The notes beneath the pieces are model-generated. The model did no database searches and was not told the DNA's origin. It was given only the letters and a program-made list of their open reading frames with translations. From the NCBI GenBank assembly GCA_004296885.1, contig SCVN01000002.1, forward strand, positions 62,001-126,000: DNA of 64,000 nucleotides. Direction: 5' to 3'. The position numbers and the translations under genes were made by a program. Source of the stretch: Nitrospirota bacterium (GTDB taxonomy: Bacteria; Nitrospirota; Nitrospiria; Nitrospirales; Nitrospiraceae). Position 1 is the stretch's first letter. Every line of letters begins with the position of its first letter. Positions 60,961-64,000 of this stretch are shown one piece after another.

Positions 60961-62175
60961 ATGCCGCCTCGGACCAGACCGATAACTGTCCTGCTGATTC
61001 TTGGCACCAGGCCGGAGGCGATCAAGCTGTTTCCGGTCTTGCAGGCGCTCCAACGGCGTCAGGATAAATTTCGCGCCCTGCTGTGTGTGACCGGCCAGCA
61101 CCGCGAGATGGTCGATCAGATGCTCGATTTGTTCGAGGTGAAACCCGATTATGATCTCTCGCTAATGACAGAGAATCAAACCCTGACGGAGATCTCTGCA
61201 CGGGCGCTGACAGCCGTGCGATCGGTGCTCTTCAGTGCCAAACCGGATTTGGTTTTGATTCAGGGCGATACCACCACCGTCATGACCGCCGCGTTGGCCG
61301 CCTATTACGAGCAAATCCCCGTCGGCCACGTCGAAGCCGGTCTGCGGACCGGCCTCAAATACGCGCCGTTCCCCGAGGAGATCAACCGCCGGGTCGTCAG
61401 CGTGGTGGCGGACTTTCATTTCACGCCAACACCGCTTGCCCGCAAAAACCTTCTCGCTGAAGGGGTTCGGAGTGACTCGATTTTCGTTACGGGAAACACC
61501 GTGGTCGACGCGCTGCTGGAAATCGGTCGCCGCGTCAAGACCCCGGGGATGGAGCGGACGATACTCTCTGGCCTGAAGGCCCAGCTGACACCAAGTTGTG
61601 TAGCGGCGCTCACCGGCGATCCCGGGGCGGGCCGGATCATCCTGGTGACCTGCCATCGACGGGAGTCCTTTGGGAAACCACTGGTGAATGTCTGCACGGC
61701 TCTCCGCAGCCTTGCCGAACGCAACCCGGAGGTGGAGATTGTATATCCGGTTCATCGGAACCCCAATGTGCTGAATGTGGTAGAGGCGATGTTTGGCGGC
61801 CGGAAACCCAAATTGTCGAATGTCCATTTGCTGCGGCCAGTGGACTATCTTACCTTTGTCTTTCTTATGCTCCGCTCATACTTCTTGCTGACGGACTCCG
61901 GAGGCATCCAAGAGGAAGCTCCCACCTATGGCAAGCCCGTCCTGGTGTTGCGGGATGCCACGGAGCGACAGGAAGCGATCGCGACCGGGACTGCCCGCCT
62001 CGTCGGAACGTCACCGCAGCGCATATTGAGGGAGTCGGAGCGGCTGCTGCGCGACCTGGCCGCCTACCGGTCGATGATAAAGAAAAAGAACCCGTTTGGA
62101 GATGGGCATGCCAGCGAGCGCATCGCGGATATCCTATGTCGGAAATTTCGAAAATCGAGGAAGGAGGACGCCTAA
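60961..62175 (+). CDS. wecB: UDP-N-acetylglucosamine 2-epimerase (non-hydrolysing)
   Basis: A 404-residue protein from ATG 60961. LLILGTRPEAIKLFPVLQAL, VTGQHREMVDQMLDLFEV, LIQGDTTTVMTAALAAYYEQIPVGHVEAGLRTG, FPEEINRRVVSVVADFHFTPT, TCHRRESFGKPL, YPVHRNPNVLNVV, LTDSGGIQEEAPTYGKPVLVLRDATERQEAIATGTARLVG are the standard WecB motifs. It converts UDP-GlcNAc to UDP-ManNAc, which the next gene product would oxidise. Translation of the two is likely coupled. Confidence 0.93.
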   Translation: MPPRTRPITVLLILGTRPEAIKLFPVLQALQRRQDKFRALLCVTGQHREMVDQMLDLFEVKPDYDLSLMTENQTLTEISARALTAVRSVLFSAKPDLVLIQGDTTTVMTAALAAYYEQIPVGHVEAGLRTGLKYAPFPEEINRRVVSVVADFHFTPTPLARKNLLAEGVRSDSIFVTGNTVVDALLEIGRRVKTPGMERTILSGLKAQLTPSCVAALTGDPGAGRIILVTCHRRESFGKPLVNVCTALRSLAERNPEVEIVYPVHRNPNVLNVVEAMFGGRKPKLSNVHLLRPVDYLTFVFLMLRSYFLLTDSGGIQEEAPTYGKPVLVLRDATERQEAIATGTARLVGTSPQRILRESERLLRDLAAYRSMIKKKNPFGDGHASERIADILCRKFRKSRKEDA

Positions 62176-62177
62176 CC

Positions 62178-63416
62178 TTGAACATTGAGAAATGCGTTCC
62201 CGAAAGGGACATGAGCCGCGTATGCGTCATCGGGTTGGGGCACATTGGTCTGCCGACGGCCAGCGTGCTTGCCACGGCAGGGGCCCAGGTCATCGGGGTT
62301 GATGTCAATCCTCGGGTCGTCGAGGTGATCAACTCCGGCAATATTCACATTCAGGAACAGGACCTTGACGTACTCGTGAGAGCAGCGGTCCTTTCGGGGC
62401 AGCTCCGGGCGACCTGTAAGGTCGAAGAAGCCGACGCGTTTCTCATTGCCGTCCCGACCCCATTTCGCGAGAACTATGCGCCGGACCTGACAGCCGTACA
62501 GCATGCTGTGAATGCCGTGCTCCAGGTCGTCAAGAAAGGGAACCTGATCATCCTAGAGTCGACGTGCCCTGTCGGCACCACCGAGGATCTCGTCGCGGCT
62601 CCGCTCGAAGAGCGGGGCTACAAGGTGGGCACCGATGTGTTTGTCGCCTATTGTCCGGAGCGAGTGCTCCCCGGTCAGGTGCTGAAGGAGTTGGTGGACA
62701 ATGATCGGGTTATCGGCGGGATGACGCCGACTTGCGCGCTGCGGGCCACCGAGCTCTATGGGAAATTTGTGCGCGGGCAGTGTCACGTCACCAGATGCCG
62801 GACGGCGGAAATGGTCAAGCTCGCCGAGAACGCCTATCGCGATGCCAACATTGCGTTCGCCAATGAAATGTCGATGGTCTGCTCGGAAATGGGCATCGAT
62901 GTGTGGGAACTGATCGGACTGGCCAACCGTCACCCGCGGGTGAACATTCTACGTCCGGGGCCCGGCGTCGGCGGGCATTGCATCGCCGTGGATCCCTGGT
63001 TCATTGTCTCGCAAGCCCCGTCCACGGCCCAGCTCATCCGCAAGGCGCGTGAGGTCAATATGGAGAAGGCTCACTGGACCGTGGAGCGGATCATGAAAGC
63101 GGCCAAAGCCCTGGATCGGCCGACCATTGCCATACTTGGCGTCGCCTACAAAGCGGACGTGGATGATGTCCGGGAATCGCCGGCCCTGGAGGTTGCCAAG
63201 GAACTGCAGGTCTGCCAAGCCGGACGGGTTGTCCTCGTCGATCCCCATGTCCCGGAAATCCACGGCTTCGAGATGCGTTCGCTCGCGGAGGGTATCGCGG
63301 AAGCCGACATCGTCGCGGTCATGGTGCCGCACCGGGCTTTTCGCCCATTGCCGTCGCTTGACGGCAAGAAACTCCTCGACTTCTGCGGGCTGACCTCCGA
63401 GGTCCAGGATGCTTAA
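62178..63416 (+). CDS. wecC: UDP-N-acetyl-D-mannosaminuronate dehydrogenase (WecC/WbpA type)
   Basis: About 412 residues. The start is uncertain: TTG 62178 follows AAGGAGG by ten bases, ATG 62211 begins close to the Rossmann strand, and ATG 62135 would overlap wecB. VCVIGLGHIGLPTASVLATAGAQVIGVDVN binds NAD; VPTPFRE, STCPVGTTEDLV, YCPERVLPG, AEMVKLAENAYRDANIAFANEMS and GPGVGGHCIAVDPWF (catalytic Cys268) follow, then GVAYKADVDDVRESPALEV. These motifs match WecC. With WecB it yields UDP-ManNAcA. A WbpA-like preference for UDP-GlcNAc cannot be excluded. Confidence 0.88.
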   Translation: MNIEKCVPERDMSRVCVIGLGHIGLPTASVLATAGAQVIGVDVNPRVVEVINSGNIHIQEQDLDVLVRAAVLSGQLRATCKVEEADAFLIAVPTPFRENYAPDLTAVQHAVNAVLQVVKKGNLIILESTCPVGTTEDLVAAPLEERGYKVGTDVFVAYCPERVLPGQVLKELVDNDRVIGGMTPTCALRATELYGKFVRGQCHVTRCRTAEMVKLAENAYRDANIAFANEMSMVCSEMGIDVWELIGLANRHPRVNILRPGPGVGGHCIAVDPWFIVSQAPSTAQLIRKAREVNMEKAHWTVERIMKAAKALDRPTIAILGVAYKADVDDVRESPALEVAKELQVCQAGRVVLVDPHVPEIHGFEMRSLAEGIAEADIVAVMVPHRAFRPLPSLDGKKLLDFCGLTSEVQDA

Positions 63417-64000
63417 AGACCTCCGCATCGTTGTCTCGGGGGGAGCCGGAGCCATCGGCTCCAACCTGGTAGCGGCTCTCGCGGCACGCAACACGGTGGT
63501 GGTGGTTGACGACCTCTCCTCGGGGGTGGCGGAGAACCTGCCTCCGTCCGTTGATCTGCTCATCGGCGATATCCTTGATCCGGATATCCTGGCGCGCGCG
63601 TTCCGCGACACGACGCAGGTCGTGTTCCATCTCGCGGCCCTGTTTGCCAACCAAAACTCCGTCGATCACCCCGAACGGGACCTGCAGGTCAACGGCCTGG
63701 GCACCCTGCGGATGCTCGAGCAGGCCAGGCAGGCGGGAGTGGAGCGCTTCATCTATGCCTCCTCCTCCTGCGTCTATGGGCCTAAGAGCCGGAAGTGCAG
63801 CGAGGACGACGTCGAATTCCATCCTGAAACGCCCTATGCTTTCAGCAAGCTGCTCGGCGAGCGGTACACGAATTTCTTTCACCAGACCTACGGTCTGCCG
63901 ACTGTGATCGTCCGGTATTTCAACGTCTATGGTCCGGGCGAGCGGCCCGGTCTGTATCGCAACGTCATCCCGAATTTCTTCGCCAGGTCGTTGAAGAACG
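63409..64000 (+). CDS. NAD-dependent sugar epimerase/dehydratase, N-terminal part (runs off the window)
   Basis: The first 197 codons of an extended SDR starting at ATG 63409, overlapping the wecC stop by eight bases. RIVVSGGAGAIGSNLVAALAARNTVVVVDDLSSGVAENL has Ala and Ser variants of the usual TGGAGFIG. VFHLAALFANQNSVDHPERD, ASSSCVYGP, TPYAFSKLLGERYTNFF (Y-x3-K) and RYFNVYGPGERPG follow. It probably continues with LYRNVIPNFFARSLKN. Product specificity is unknown, but the position suggests another nucleotide-sugar step. Confidence 0.85.
   Translation, partial: MLKDLRIVVSGGAGAIGSNLVAALAARNTVVVVDDLSSGVAENLPPSVDLLIGDILDPDILARAFRDTTQVVFHLAALFANQNSVDHPERDLQVNGLGTLRMLEQARQAGVERFIYASSSCVYGPKSRKCSEDDVEFHPETPYAFSKLLGERYTNFFHQTYGLPTVIVRYFNVYGPGERPGLYRNVIPNFFARSLKN

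Noticed and set aside
61596-62177. A much longer N-terminus for the WecC-type dehydrogenase reaching back to 61596.
   Set aside because: It would run through the wecB coding region with no motif, whereas the strong AAGGAGG site at 62161 and the Rossmann strand from about 62217 fit a start near 62178.
1-64000. tRNA genes, rRNA genes, CRISPR arrays, prophage or transposase genes.
   Set aside because: No cloverleaf-like, rRNA-like or regularly spaced repeat sequence and no transposase motif was seen on either strand; a tRNAscan or CRISPR finder was not available.

Overview
The window comes from a high-GC Gram-negative bacterium. It encodes outer-membrane proteins (an MlaA-type lipoprotein and a DUF4105/Lnb-like barrel protein), lipoproteins with lipoboxes, and many strong AGGAGG-type ribosome binding sites. 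The gene content (YSC84, DUF3015, SUMF1-like and FecR/CHASE2 proteins, many hybrid sensor kinases) and the dispersed inverted-repeat elements containing GGATGCTGAAAAAG suggest a Nitrospira-like member of the Nitrospirota. That assignment is inference from content; no rRNA or other phylogenetic marker is present. I see no tRNA, rRNA, CRISPR array, transposase or phage gene.

Region 1 (1-8.3 kb) is signalling and transport. A minus-strand operon runs from a response-regulator/GGDEF protein through two tandem copies of a 'small domain protein + HDOD protein' module. Then come a Gfo/Idh/MocA oxidoreductase, a DedA protein, a hybrid kinase whose H-box histidine is alanine, and an NCS2 purine permease.

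Region 2 (8.3-26.2 kb) is mostly envelope and housekeeping. It holds a small secreted protein behind a possible attenuator, a Tat-type amidohydrolase, AIM24, an M48 protease, a YfcE-like phosphodiesterase carrying an in-frame repeat insertion, YSC84, lipoproteins, DUF3015, a VapBC-type toxin-antitoxin pair overlapping an Lnb-like gene, a hydrolase, MlaA, FecR facing a CHASE2 adenylate cyclase, a CBS protein and kbl.

Region 3 (26.5-38.3 kb) has a 1306-residue hybrid histidine kinase lying between kbl and tdh, which together degrade threonine. It is followed by YceI, a LolA-like protein, two SUMF1-like proteins, hemD, a VOC protein and a metallo-beta-lactamase-fold protein with a PqqD-like segment.

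Region 4 (38.3-64 kb, running off the end) is one large polysaccharide/glycolipid cluster, almost all on the plus strand. It opens with a 580-base leader and a NusG paralogue (UpxY/RfaH-like). It then encodes nucleotide-sugar enzymes (SDR, epimerases, a cytidylyltransferase-PfkB fusion, a WbpP-type epimerase, WecB, a WecC-type dehydrogenase), a flippase-like membrane protein, two paralogous membrane/winged-helix-like proteins, a SPASM radical SAM protein and three B12-type radical SAM proteins, a pyruvate-dehydrogenase-E1-like alpha/beta pair without E2 or E3, a GT2 glycosyltransferase, a YfhO-like protein and a MarR-like regulator. A 25-base element resembling JUMPstart/ops occurs at the NusG-paralogue start and again 20 kb downstream ahead of a radical SAM gene. 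This suggests a dedicated antitermination circuit for the cluster and is the most interesting signal in the window.
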